Shown piece after piece: positions 22,841-30,364 of a stretch of 30,364 nt of DNA. The notes under the pieces are model-generated. The model did not search any database. It saw only the letters and a program-made list of their open reading frames with translations, and was not told where the DNA came from. Position 1 is the stretch's first letter. Every line of letters starts with the position of its first letter. Source of the DNA: Nitrospinaceae bacterium (GTDB taxonomy: Bacteria > Nitrospinota > Nitrospinia > Nitrospinales > VA-1); the NCBI GenBank assembly GCA_029261675.1, contig JAJDBA010000273.1, positions 1-30,364 on the forward strand, given 5' to 3'. Made by a program: the position numbers and the translations under genes.

Positions 22841-23522
22841 CATTGTCAGTATTTTTCCGGGGATGTTTGAGTCCCCTTTCGGCGAAAGCATTATTGAACG
22901 TGCCCGAGAAAAGGGTTTGCTGGATATACGAATTCACGACCTGCGAGATTACACGCTGAATAAACATCGGAAGGTAGATGATACACCCTTCGGCGGCGGC
23001 GTAGGCATGGTGATGAATGTAGAGCCCATTGCCCGGGCTCTGGAATCGATAAAAAAAGAGGTCCCGAAAGCCAGAACCATTTTGCTTTCGCCAGGTGGAA
23101 AACCTTTCGATCAAAGAAAGGCCAGTGAATTGTCTCATCAGGAAAGTTTAATCCTGATTTGCGGTCGTTATGAAGGTGTTGACGAACGAGTGAGGTTGCA
23201 TTTTGCCGACGAAGAAATTTCTATCGGCGATTATGTTTTGACGGGTGGGGAACTTCCAGCAATGGTTCTGGTTGAAGCGGTGTCCCGGTTTATCCCTGGT
23301 GTTTTAGGGGATTCCACATCCATTGTTGAAGAGTCTTTCTCTGAAGGAATGTTGGAATATCCGCAGTACACGCGGCCGAGAGATTATAAAGGTTTCAAGG
23401 TTCCGGAAGTTCTGGTTTCCGGTGATCCTAAAAAAATTAGTGCCTGGCAAAAAGCAGAAGCACTGAAAAAAACAGAAAGCGTTCGTCCCGACCTGTTGGA
23501 AAAAATAAAACGGTCGAATTAG
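22821..23522 (+). CDS. trmD: tRNA (guanine-N1)-methyltransferase TrmD
   Basis: TrmD methylates G37 of tRNAs and prevents +1 frameshifting. The trefoil-knot SPOUT core is visible: FDIVSIFPGMFESPFGESI, DDTPFGGGVGMVM, LLSPGGKPFDQ, LICGRYEGVDERV and the SAM loop SIGDYVLTGGELPAM. The TTG at 22821 (233 aa) is chosen because GAGGG lies 5 bases upstream at 22811-22815 and the product then begins near the usual first strand. A GTG at 22806 would add five residues. Either start overlaps rimM, implying coupled translation. Confidence 0.96.
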   Translation: MRTLRFDIVSIFPGMFESPFGESIIERAREKGLLDIRIHDLRDYTLNKHRKVDDTPFGGGVGMVMNVEPIARALESIKKEVPKARTILLSPGGKPFDQRKASELSHQESLILICGRYEGVDERVRLHFADEEISIGDYVLTGGELPAMVLVEAVSRFIPGVLGDSTSIVEESFSEGMLEYPQYTRPRDYKGFKVPEVLVSGDPKKISAWQKAEALKKTESVRPDLLEKIKRSN

Positions 23523-23549
23523 AAAATAGAATTTGCAGACAGGTCGGCA

Positions 23550-24137
23550 TTGACAGAGGTAACGAAAGCAAATATTCATCTGGCATTGGTTCATTTTCCC
23601 GTTTATAACAAAACCGGGGAAGTGGTCGTTTCATCTGTAACAACTTTGGATGTTCACGATATATCCCGTGTTTGCAGAACTTATGGGGTGGGAACGTTTT
23701 ACGTTGTTACACCATTAAAGACACAGCAAGAGTTGGTGGAGCGGTTGGTAGGCCATTGGTTGAAAGGCTACGGCGCAGAATACAACCCAACTCGCAAAGA
23801 AGCGTTATTGAAAACGGTTGTGAAAAACAACCTTGATGCTGCGGTTAAAGAAATTACCGAACAAAGCGGAAAGAAACCCCGCATTGTTGTCACAGGAGCA
23901 AAAGAAGCACCCAAAAGTATTGGCTATACGGCGTTAAAAAATGAATTGGAACAGGGAGATCCGACTCTGCTGGTTTTTGGTACGGGGTGGGGGTTGGAAA
24001 AAAATCTGGTTCAAAGTGCAGATCATGCCTTGTTGCCGATTGAAGGCGTTAACGGATTCAATCATCTACCGGTTCGCGGTGCCATTTCGATCATTCTTGA
24101 TCGTTTGTTGGGCCACCGAGGAACGCCGGTAGATTAA
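23550..24137 (+). CDS. SPOUT-type RNA methyltransferase (RNA_Me_trans family)
   Basis: A 195-residue protein of the family seen next to trmD in deltaproteobacteria, Aquificae and relatives. It begins IHLALVHFPVYNKTGEVVVSSVTTLDVHDISR, and the C-terminal knot carries LLVFGTGWGLEKNL, ALLPIEGVNGFNHLPVRGA and ILDRLLG. These resemble the SAM-binding knot of other SPOUT methyltransferases. The RNA target is not known to me. The start is a TTG at 23550 with AGG 7 bases upstream and no better candidate. It sits 27 bp after trmD and 51 bp before rplS in the same transcript, suggesting a tRNA or rRNA substrate. Confidence 0.88.
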   Translation: MTEVTKANIHLALVHFPVYNKTGEVVVSSVTTLDVHDISRVCRTYGVGTFYVVTPLKTQQELVERLVGHWLKGYGAEYNPTRKEALLKTVVKNNLDAAVKEITEQSGKKPRIVVTGAKEAPKSIGYTALKNELEQGDPTLLVFGTGWGLEKNLVQSADHALLPIEGVNGFNHLPVRGAISIILDRLLGHRGTPVD

Positions 24138-24188
24138 TGAAAAGTTTTTAAATAAAGATAATTGAGCACAATCCTAGGAGAGAGGTAA

Positions 24189-24614
24189 ATGAATTTAGTA
24201 GATCGAGTTGAAGCTAAGGAAATGAAAAAAGAAGTCACCGATGTTCATATCGGTGATACCGTCAAAGTGCATATGCGCATTGTTGAGGGTGAAAAAGAAC
24301 GTATTCAGGTGATCGAAGGTGTGGTTATTAAGATGCGTGGTGGTGGAGCGCGAAAGACTTTGACAGTAAGAAAAATTTCATTCGGCATTGGTGTCGAGCG
24401 TATTTTTCCGTTTCATTCTCCCCGTGTCGAAAAAATTGAGGTTGTCAAACGTGCAAAAATTCGTCAGGCCAAGTTATATTACCTGAGAGAACTGCGTGGT
24501 AAGGCTGCAAGACTCAAAGAGCTCAAGCCTGTTCGACCTACAACAAAAGTCAAGAAAACTCCGAAACGTGGCAAAAAAGCCAAAGCGGCTAAAGCTGCTA
24601 AAGCCTCTTCTTAA
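24189..24614 (+). CDS. rplS: 50S ribosomal protein bL19 with Lys/Ala-rich C-terminal tail
   Basis: bL19 lies at the subunit interface. The conserved domain covers residues 1-112 (GDTVKVHMRIVEGEKERIQVIEGVVI, ERIFPFHSPRVEKIEV, AKLYYLRELRGKAARLKE). Residues 113-141 form an extra basic tail (KKTPKRGKKAKAAKAAKA), which makes the protein longer than the usual ~115-120 aa. The ribosome site AGGAGAGAGG precedes the ATG at 24189. It is the last gene of the ribosomal block and converges on the M48 peptidase gene. Confidence 0.97.
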   Translation: MNLVDRVEAKEMKKEVTDVHIGDTVKVHMRIVEGEKERIQVIEGVVIKMRGGGARKTLTVRKISFGIGVERIFPFHSPRVEKIEVVKRAKIRQAKLYYLRELRGKAARLKELKPVRPTTKVKKTPKRGKKAKAAKAAKASS

Positions 24615-24625
24615 TTGGGCGCCTG

Positions 24626-24735
24626 CCTAATGGGAGTATTTCCGGTTTAAGCCTTTATTTGTTCCTCCCCCTTTCAAGGGGGCTGGAGCAAAAACTATTT
24701 CTAGAAAGTATAAGTTTATTCCTTCTCCCATTAGG
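24626..24735. repeat. Spaced 11-bp inverted repeat with internal hairpins between convergent genes
   Basis: CCTAATGGGAG at 24626-24636 recurs as its exact complement at 24725-24735, where it overlaps the M48 stop codon. Between them are a hairpin with a CCCCCT/AGGGGG stem (24667-24682) and the 10-bp palindrome TTTCTAGAAA (24698-24707). It may act as a bidirectional transcription stop or be a small dispersed repeat. No T-tract typical of a strong intrinsic terminator is present. Confidence 0.5.
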
Positions 24736-25597
24736 GAGTGAGGGCTTCTACGGATACGCCGGGCACAGGTTTTGGTTTTCCGGGGGATGGCTCGGGTTGC
24801 GGTAAGCTAAATGTTTCCCCGAGTCCGTGCTTCGTTTTTACATTCTGGTAGTCGTATTTTGCACGCCCGAGATAATTTCGGAGTCCCTGCATCCGTGTCG
24901 CATCCGCAGGGTGAGTGGAAGCCCACTCCGGCGGGGCTTTACCATCTTTTACCTGACTGAATCGCTTCCAGAATTGGAGTGCTTCATTCGGATCGTAACC
25001 TGCCCGCGCCATATATAGTAGGCCGATCTGATCTGCTTCGCTTTCGTGAGAACGACTGAACGGTAGAGTAAACCCATAAAGAACCCCGACACCAAGAGCA
25101 GAAAGAATAATATTTCTTTGCGCATTGTTTTGCATGCTCAAGCCAGCCCCAAGCATTGCTCCTTGTAACAACATTTGCTGTGTCATTCGCTGTGCCCCGT
25201 GGCGGGCTATGACATGTGCAATTTCATGGCTCATTATGGTGGCCAACCCTGCTTCATTTTTCGCAACCGCTAGAAGACCTGTGTAGATTGCTACTTTGCC
25301 ACCGGGTAAGGCGAAAGCATTTTTCTTATCTGATTCTATCAATTTGAATTCCCAATCCAATTTGGGCATGTCACTCACAGCAATAATTCGTTGCCCCACT
25401 CTACTGACAATTTTATTCAATTGCGCGTCTTCTGATTCCTGTTCCTCTTTTAATATTTGATCGTAGGATTGTTTTCCTAATGAAATTTCCTGAGACTGAG
25501 GAATAAGAATCAAAGCCGATCTGTTGGAAACAGGGGTCGTGGAGCAAGAGGTAATAATAAAGACGGTCAAAATGATGAGAAGAAAATGATTTCGCAT
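24731..25597 (-). CDS. M48-family zinc metallopeptidase lipoprotein (LoiP/BepA-like)
   Basis: From the ATG at 25597 the product is 288 aa with a lipoprotein signal peptide (hydrophobic 4-15, lipobox ITSC with Cys18). The zinc site is HEIAH (H124, E125, H128) with the third ligand Glu187 in HESEADQIGL, the M48 pattern. GGKVAIYTGLL precedes it, and ASTHPADATRMQGL is the family's C-terminal substrate-groove motif. Relatives such as LoiP and BepA degrade misfolded outer-membrane proteins in the periplasm. The C-terminal tail is proline-rich (PQPEPSPGKPKPVPG). An open frame continues upstream to a TTG at 25687, but it would spoil the signal peptide. A near-consensus promoter places the transcription start at this ATG. 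Confidence 0.9.
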   Translation of the reverse strand: MRNHFLLIILTVFIITSCSTTPVSNRSALILIPQSQEISLGKQSYDQILKEEQESEDAQLNKIVSRVGQRIIAVSDMPKLDWEFKLIESDKKNAFALPGGKVAIYTGLLAVAKNEAGLATIMSHEIAHVIARHGAQRMTQQMLLQGAMLGAGLSMQNNAQRNIILSALGVGVLYGFTLPFSRSHESEADQIGLLYMARAGYDPNEALQFWKRFSQVKDGKAPPEWASTHPADATRMQGLRNYLGRAKYDYQNVKTKHGLGETFSLPQPEPSPGKPKPVPGVSVEALTP

Positions 25598-25603
25598 AGA
25601 TCG

Positions 25604-25632
25604 ATTATAAAAGCCTCCATGCTTTATTTCAA
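25604..25632 (-). promoter_or_regulatory. Near-consensus promoter for the M48 peptidase, predicting a leaderless mRNA
   Basis: On the minus strand TTGAAA (25627-25632) is followed by exactly 17 bp and a perfect TATAAT (25604-25609). Seven bases downstream of the hexamer, the expected +1, is 25597, the A of the peptidase ATG. Confidence 0.65.
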
Positions 25633-25686
25633 CCCACCTTTGAGGAGTGGGTTGCTTGCTGGAATGGGATACATTATGCTTCAACA

Positions 25687-26295
25687 ATGGATCTTTTAGA
25701 ATATGAGACCAAAGCAGTTGCAGATGGTTACGGAAATATTGCCGGGGTTGATGAAGCAGGGCGAGGACCCCTTGCAGGCCCTGTGGTTGCTGCTGCTGTA
25801 ATCTTTTCTGAAAATATCGATATTGTTGGTCTGGACGATTCGAAAAAACTTTCTCCTAAAAAACGCGATGAGTTGTTCCCGCAAATTCAGGCCGAGGCGG
25901 TTGCTTTTGGTGTTGCCATCGTCAGTCGGGAAGTGATTGATGAGATCAACATCTTGCAAGCGTCCCGTTTGGCTATGAAGCAAGCTGTAGAACAGTTGCG
26001 ACCCGTTCCGGATATATTGTTCATCGATGGTAATCAGAAAATAGATTCTACTCTGGATCAGTGGGCAATTGTGAAAGGCGATTCCAAGAGCTTGTCCATC
26101 GCCGCCGCCTCTGTTCTTGCTAAAGTTACTCGTGATCGGATTATGGAAGATTATCATAAGCTTTATCCACAATATGAGTTTAATCGCCATAAAGGGTATG
26201 GCACAAAACTACACCGAGCACTCATTGAAGAGTACGGACCTTGCCCAATTCATCGCAGCACTTTTAAGGGTGTTTCAGAGTTCATAAACCCATAA
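25687..26295 (+). CDS. rnhB: Ribonuclease HII
   Basis: RNase HII cuts RNA embedded in DNA, removing misincorporated ribonucleotides and primers. The 202-residue protein has the DEDD catalytic set at D22, E23 (VDEAGRGPLAGPVVAAAV), D114 (LFIDGNQ) and D132 (GDSKSLSIAAASVLAKVTRD), with the same spacing as E. coli D16/E17/D108/D126. DSKKLSPKKR (51-60) and the C-terminal HKGYGTKLH are also typical. It is divergent from the M48 peptidase; its 5' end lies 90 bp from that gene's ATG. It precedes recJ by 7 bp. The ribosome site is weak. Confidence 0.97.
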   Translation: MDLLEYETKAVADGYGNIAGVDEAGRGPLAGPVVAAAVIFSENIDIVGLDDSKKLSPKKRDELFPQIQAEAVAFGVAIVSREVIDEINILQASRLAMKQAVEQLRPVPDILFIDGNQKIDSTLDQWAIVKGDSKSLSIAAASVLAKVTRDRIMEDYHKLYPQYEFNRHKGYGTKLHRALIEEYGPCPIHRSTFKGVSEFINP

Positions 26296-26302
26296 ATTAT
26301 TT

Positions 26303-28039
26303 ATGCTTTCATTTTTAAAGAAAAAATGGTGTCTCGCTGAGGTTTCCCACGATAAAGCTTTGGCTTTAGGCAAAGAGCTCAATATCCCAGCAACCGTTGC
26401 GGTGTTACTGGTCAACCGTGGTGTTAAGACGGCGGAAGAGGCAACACTTTATTTAAAGTCGGACTTGTCGCAGTTGCACGACCCCTTCTTGATGGCTGGC
26501 ATGGATAATGCGGTGAAGCGGGTGATTCGTGCCATTGAAAGCGAAGAATCCATTACCGTGTTTTGTGATTATGATGTCGATGGTGTGACCTCAGCGGCTT
26601 TCTTAACCCATTTTTTTCGCGACCTCAATTGCTCAGTCAAAGCGTATCTTCCAGAACGGCAAGCAGAAGGGTATGGGCTCAATTCGGATGCAGTACGAAA
26701 AATTCGCGAACAAGGTTCCAGTCTGATGATCACTGCTGACTGCGGTATCACGGGAGTTAAAGAGGTGGCTCTGGCAAATGAGATTGGACTGGATGTGATT
26801 GTCACCGATCACCATCAGGTTGGCGAAGAAGGTTTACCGCAGGCGGTGGCGGTGTTGAATCCACACCGGGAAGAATGTGATTATCCTTTTCGTTTTTTAA
26901 GCGGTGTGGGGCTGGCTTTCAAATTAGCCCTTGGCGTTCGCAGTGGATTGCATACTGCGGGAAGGAAAAAGGAGGATCTCCCCAACATGAAACGCCATCT
27001 GGATTTATTTGCGCTGGGAACCATTGCCGATGTTGCGCCTCTTACTGGCGAGAATCATATTCTAACCCGGCATGGACTGGATGTATTATCCACCTCCGCC
27101 AAACCCGGATTGGTCGCGTTGAAAGAAGTGTCGGGTATTATTGGGAACGTAGATGCGCGCTCAGTAGGATTCGGACTTGGTCCACGCCTCAACGCCGCGG
27201 GGCGATTGGGTAAGGCAGATAGTGGATTGCATTTGCTAACCGCTACAGATCTTGGCACAGCGAAGGCCTTGGCTAAGGAGCTTGAACAAACAAATCAGGA
27301 AAGAAAAGAAATTCAGGAAGAAACTTTTCTGGAAGCAGAGTCTTTATTGCGCAACGAAAGAGATCTTGAAAATGAGAGAGTGATTGTGCTGGCATCTGAG
27401 ATTTTTCATCCAGGAGTCATCGGTATAGCCGCTTCAAAAATAGTCGATACATACCACCGTCCCACGGTGTTGATTGCTTTGGAAGAGGGGCAAGGGAAAG
27501 GATCGGGTCGAAGTATCCCAAAATTCAATTTGTTTAAAGCTTTTACGAATTGTTCTTCTCACCTCATACAATTCGGCGGCCATGCCTATGCCGCTGGACT
27601 AAGTATAGAAGAAGAAAATGTCGATGCATTCCGTGATGCTATGAATGAAGTAGGGCAAAAGTTTTTAACGGACGACGATTTAATTCCGGAAATTAAACTA
27701 GATACGACTCTTGATCTATCGCAAATCGATTCCCCATTTTATAAAAATATGGCTTTGCTTGAGCCTTTTGGTGCTGAAAACCCAGTTCCCTCTTTTCAGT
27801 CAAAGGGTGTGAAAATTAAAGAGCTAAAGCATATGGGAAAAGAGAAAAACCATTTGCGCTTTCGTGCGGTTCAGGGAAGTGGACAAATTGGAGTGATTGC
27901 TTTTAATTTTGCAAGCCTGTTTGAATCACTAGATCTTACTAATGAAGTTTTTGACATTGCTTACGAACTTCATTTGAACTCCTGGAACGGCCGAGAAAAA
28001 CTGGAATTGAGATTGTTAGATATAAAAGCTTCGGAGTGA
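26303..28039 (+). CDS. recJ: Single-stranded-DNA-specific exonuclease RecJ
   Basis: RecJ degrades single-stranded DNA 5'-3' in recombination, mismatch and base-excision repair. The 578-aa protein shows the DHH-family motifs: FCDYDVDGVTSA (88-99), ITADCGI (143-149), VTDHHQ (167-172, with the D169-H170-H171 triad), and GPRLNAAGRLGKA. The DHHA1 motif QFGGHAYAAGLSI and the C-terminal OB-fold region (about 460-575, LEPFGAENPVPSF) follow. Length is typical. It starts 7 bp after rnhB, forming a two-gene repair operon, and ends 9 bp from the convergent permease gene. Confidence 0.97.
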   Translation: MLSFLKKKWCLAEVSHDKALALGKELNIPATVAVLLVNRGVKTAEEATLYLKSDLSQLHDPFLMAGMDNAVKRVIRAIESEESITVFCDYDVDGVTSAAFLTHFFRDLNCSVKAYLPERQAEGYGLNSDAVRKIREQGSSLMITADCGITGVKEVALANEIGLDVIVTDHHQVGEEGLPQAVAVLNPHREECDYPFRFLSGVGLAFKLALGVRSGLHTAGRKKEDLPNMKRHLDLFALGTIADVAPLTGENHILTRHGLDVLSTSAKPGLVALKEVSGIIGNVDARSVGFGLGPRLNAAGRLGKADSGLHLLTATDLGTAKALAKELEQTNQERKEIQEETFLEAESLLRNERDLENERVIVLASEIFHPGVIGIAASKIVDTYHRPTVLIALEEGQGKGSGRSIPKFNLFKAFTNCSSHLIQFGGHAYAAGLSIEEENVDAFRDAMNEVGQKFLTDDDLIPEIKLDTTLDLSQIDSPFYKNMALLEPFGAENPVPSFQSKGVKIKELKHMGKEKNHLRFRAVQGSGQIGVIAFNFASLFESLDLTNEVFDIAYELHLNSWNGREKLELRLLDIKASE

Positions 28040-28048
28040 TGTTGTTTC

Positions 28049-30364
28049 TCATTCAACTCTCACAGCTTCTTTGGGATTCAGTTGTTGTGCGAGACGAGCT
28101 GGGTAGAGTCCTGCCAGAATAGAGACTCCCCAAGAAAAGGCAACCAGCAGGGTAATGAAAAAATAAGGGAAGTGGATCTGGATTGTCCAGCCGAAGGATT
28201 GTTTGTTGATAACAAAAATTAAAATATAGGAAACAATCACGCCAGCTATCAAACCCATTGCCGAACCTATCAGCCCTAAAATTCCCGCCTCAATCAAGAC
28301 CATGCGTTTTATTTGATGGATGAACGCACCGATGAACCTTAAAATCCCTATTTCTCTTTTTCGTTCTAGAATGAGTGAGACAAGGGTATTGAACAGTCCG
28401 AGCACCGCTACCAGAATGGCAATGATCTCCAGGGAGTAGGTGATCGCAAACGTTTTGTCGAATACTTCCAATACCTGTTTTTTGAGTTGAGTGTTGGAGC
28501 GAATGATCAGCCGATGTTCGTTGAGTATGTTTAAGACCTCTTTTCTAACTTCGTTCAATCGAGATTTGTCAGAAAGATAAATAACAAAACTGTTGATTTG
28601 ATCTTCATTGAAATATTTTAAAAAGGTAGTTCGGTCGAGGATGATGTATCCGCGTTCGCGGGAGTAGTCGAAATAAATAGCCGTAATTTGAAGGCTCGCG
28701 GGTCCATTTGGGGTTTTCAAGTTCAGTGTGTCGCCTACTTTAACTTGGTGCTTCAGGGAAAAGGCCTCGGAGACAATCGCCCGGTTGCTATCGACCATAT
28801 GCTGAGCCAGCTCGCTGGCTGGCGGACCCGATTTGATAACCAGATTCCCATATTGTGATAAGACCGAGAAATCGCCTGTAGCAAGTACAACTGGCAGGTT
28901 GTTATAAGAAATATCCATAGCGCGGAACTGATCAATATCTGCTATCCCTGCAATCGCTTTTAGTTTTTTGATGGGTTCGGAAGGTAGAGTGTGTTGGTAG
29001 TCGATATCACGGCCGCCTGCAACTCGAACAAACAAGTCGGCCCTTAAGGTTTGATCGATCCAGACAATCACGGTTTGCCGGAAGCTGTGAACCATAATGG
29101 ACATGCTGATGACCATCATAAATGCAATGGCCAATGATGAGACGGCTAACGCATTCCTGCCTACGTTTTGGGAGAGGTTCATACAAGCCAGCAGTCCTTC
29201 GCCTCCCAGAGTGTTTTTGAAAAAATTGTGAAATCGATTGCGCGTCCATAGCAATGCTGCTGGCGACAGCATAGACAATCCCAGAATGATAAGAAAAACA
29301 GAAAAGAAACCAAAATAAGGAAACTGGTTTATAGATGGAAGTTGTGTGCAGAATCCTGCGAGTAGAAAAACAAGCATCGCAGAAAAATTTAACTGTTTAT
29401 TGCCACGAAAGAGTTTTAAATCGTAACTGCCGCGTCGCATGACCGATGTAGGGGGTGTCGTTGCCGCATCCCAGGCGGGGATCAATGCCGAAACGAAAGA
29501 CAGTCCGACTCCCAATATAAAATAGGGACCCATCTGTTGCCATTGGAAATCCACCTCGGTGACGTAACTGGGTGCGTATAGATTGTTGACCGTCAGAGAA
29601 ACAGCATCCAGTGAAAATTGCGCGAAATAATATCCCAATCCGATTCCCAAGATAGACCCTGCCGCTCCTATAATTCCGGCTTCCAGGAAAAATATAAGTG
29701 CGATCAAGGTGGGTGTTGCCCCTAATGCACGCAATGTTCCTATTTCTACCCGTCGTCGTACAACCGAGAGCGCGATCATATTGTAAATCAGATATAGGGC
29801 AACGAGTAGGGCTACAAAACTCAGAGCGGTGAGGTTGTATTGAAATGCCCGCAACATTTTTTCGACTTGCTGGTTTTTACGTTGTGGACGTTCTACCAGA
29901 AGATGTTCGGGCAATAAGTCAGAAATCTTTTTTTGCATGATATCGAATTTAGATGGATGTAGAAATTGGATATCGATGCGGTCGAGTCGGCCTATTTTAT
30001 CGAACACCTTTTGCGCTGCCGCAATGTCCATGAGAGCAAAGTTTCCGTTCAAGGCTTTGGCGATGCCCTCATCTTCAAGTATGGCGTTGACGTTGAGTGT
30101 TTTATCTTTTCCGTTTATTAGAAATTGCAATGAACTGTCTGTATCAAACTGCACTCCTGGAATAAATTTTTCTGGCAGGATTACTCCCGCAGGGTCCATG
30201 ATGAGAGGTAATAATCCTTTCAAACCCTTTTCTTTTGTTTTGAGAGAAAAATCACGAATACCGCTGTCTTGCAAAAGGTCGGTGCCGATGATTTCTACAA
30301 CCTCGCCGCTGGTTGACTCGACTCCATATCCTTCAATGACGGGGTAGGCCTTGATTTCTTTTCT
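28049..30364 (-). CDS. FtsX/LolC-family ABC transporter permease, partial (N-terminus beyond the window)
   Basis: The reading frame is open through the right edge, so the N-terminus is missing; 771 residues are visible. It has two FtsX domains. The first, roughly residues 178-300, carries RRRVEIGTLRALGAT after a membrane helix. The second is at the C-terminus (roughly 640-770), with ERKREIGILRFIGAF and the final ARLAQQLNPKEAVRVE. Between and before them lie MacB-type periplasmic domains (EGYGVESTSG and EIIGTD near the visible start). Two FtsX modules in one chain suggest an LolC/E- or YbbP-like permease for lipoproteins, lipids or other hydrophobic cargo. The ATPase partner would be expected beyond the right edge. 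It converges on recJ. Confidence 0.88.
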   Translation of the reverse strand, partial: RKEIKAYPVIEGYGVESTSGEVVEIIGTDLLQDSGIRDFSLKTKEKGLKGLLPLIMDPAGVILPEKFIPGVQFDTDSSLQFLINGKDKTLNVNAILEDEGIAKALNGNFALMDIAAAQKVFDKIGRLDRIDIQFLHPSKFDIMQKKISDLLPEHLLVERPQRKNQQVEKMLRAFQYNLTALSFVALLVALYLIYNMIALSVVRRRVEIGTLRALGATPTLIALIFFLEAGIIGAAGSILGIGLGYYFAQFSLDAVSLTVNNLYAPSYVTEVDFQWQQMGPYFILGVGLSFVSALIPAWDAATTPPTSVMRRGSYDLKLFRGNKQLNFSAMLVFLLAGFCTQLPSINQFPYFGFFSVFLIILGLSMLSPAALLWTRNRFHNFFKNTLGGEGLLACMNLSQNVGRNALAVSSLAIAFMMVISMSIMVHSFRQTVIVWIDQTLRADLFVRVAGGRDIDYQHTLPSEPIKKLKAIAGIADIDQFRAMDISYNNLPVVLATGDFSVLSQYGNLVIKSGPPASELAQHMVDSNRAIVSEAFSLKHQVKVGDTLNLKTPNGPASLQITAIYFDYSRERGYIILDRTTFLKYFNEDQINSFVIYLSDKSRLNEVRKEVLNILNEHRLIIRSNTQLKKQVLEVFDKTFAITYSLEIIAILVAVLGLFNTLVSLILERKREIGILRFIGAFIHQIKRMVLIEAGILGLIGSAMGLIAGVIVSYILIFVINKQSFGWTIQIHFPYFFITLLVAFSWGVSILAGLYPARLAQQLNPKEAVRVE

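Noticed and set aside
26163..26171. Perfect TTATCCACA DnaA box inside rnhB
   Set aside because: It is isolated, lies in coding sequence and has no cluster around it, so chance is the simplest explanation.

Overview
The window reads as a chromosomal segment of a Gram-negative bacterium of moderate GC content. Lipoprotein signal peptides, a BamE-like lipoprotein, an NlpI-like lipoprotein and an FtsX/LolC-type permease point to an outer membrane. The presence of a NarK-type nitrate/nitrite transporter, a stand-alone SPOUT methyltransferase between trmD and rplS, and many housekeeping genes fits Nitrospinota or a deltaproteobacterium-like lineage. That placement is inference, not a database result. 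I saw no phage, IS element, CRISPR array, rRNA or tRNA.

Left part (1-14.2 kb), mostly leftward genes: a partial cation diffusion facilitator, mutY, queE and an orphan sensor histidine kinase. Then come a PNPOx-like flavoprotein (+), a B12-type radical SAM protein and a 2-hydroxyacid dehydrogenase (+). A compact leftward group follows, rng - BamE-like lipoprotein - narK - ychF, with 4-bp overlap or 14-16 bp spacing and an extended -10 promoter before rng. Then rodA, a 52-residue Lys/Glu-rich small gene (+), a thioredoxin-like protein and a ychJ-type SEC-C protein (+).

Centre (14.18-15.10 kb): a 0.9-kb stretch with no convincing gene. It carries several DnaA-box-like sites, including a 10-bp inverted pair of TTTTCCACA boxes around a GTTAAC core and a helically phased tandem TTACTCACA/TTATTCACA next to AT-rich DNA. 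Genes to the left run mainly leftward (11 of 15) and genes to the right mainly rightward (12 of 17). Rough hand counts of G and C on the + strand also change sign between two minus-strand genes on either side. I propose this as a candidate replication origin (oriC) or a DnaA-binding locus. It is the most interesting feature of the window.

Right part (15.1-30.4 kb): rluD and a MogA/MoaB-type gene (both leftward), a PTR1/FolM-like reductase, a secreted His/Met-rich small protein with a clear terminator, an NlpI-like TPR lipoprotein, and queC divergent from ffh. A long rightward translation block follows: ffh - rpsP - khpA - rimM - trmD - SPOUT methyltransferase - rplS. After it come an M48 lipoprotein peptidase (leftward, with a near-consensus promoter predicting a leaderless mRNA), rnhB and recJ (rightward), and a partial FtsX-type ABC permease entering from the right edge.

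The gene set is essentially core physiology: DNA repair (mutY, recJ, rnhB), queuosine/preQ0 synthesis (queE, queC), RNA processing and ribosome maturation, SRP targeting, cell-shape synthesis (rodA) and envelope lipoproteins.
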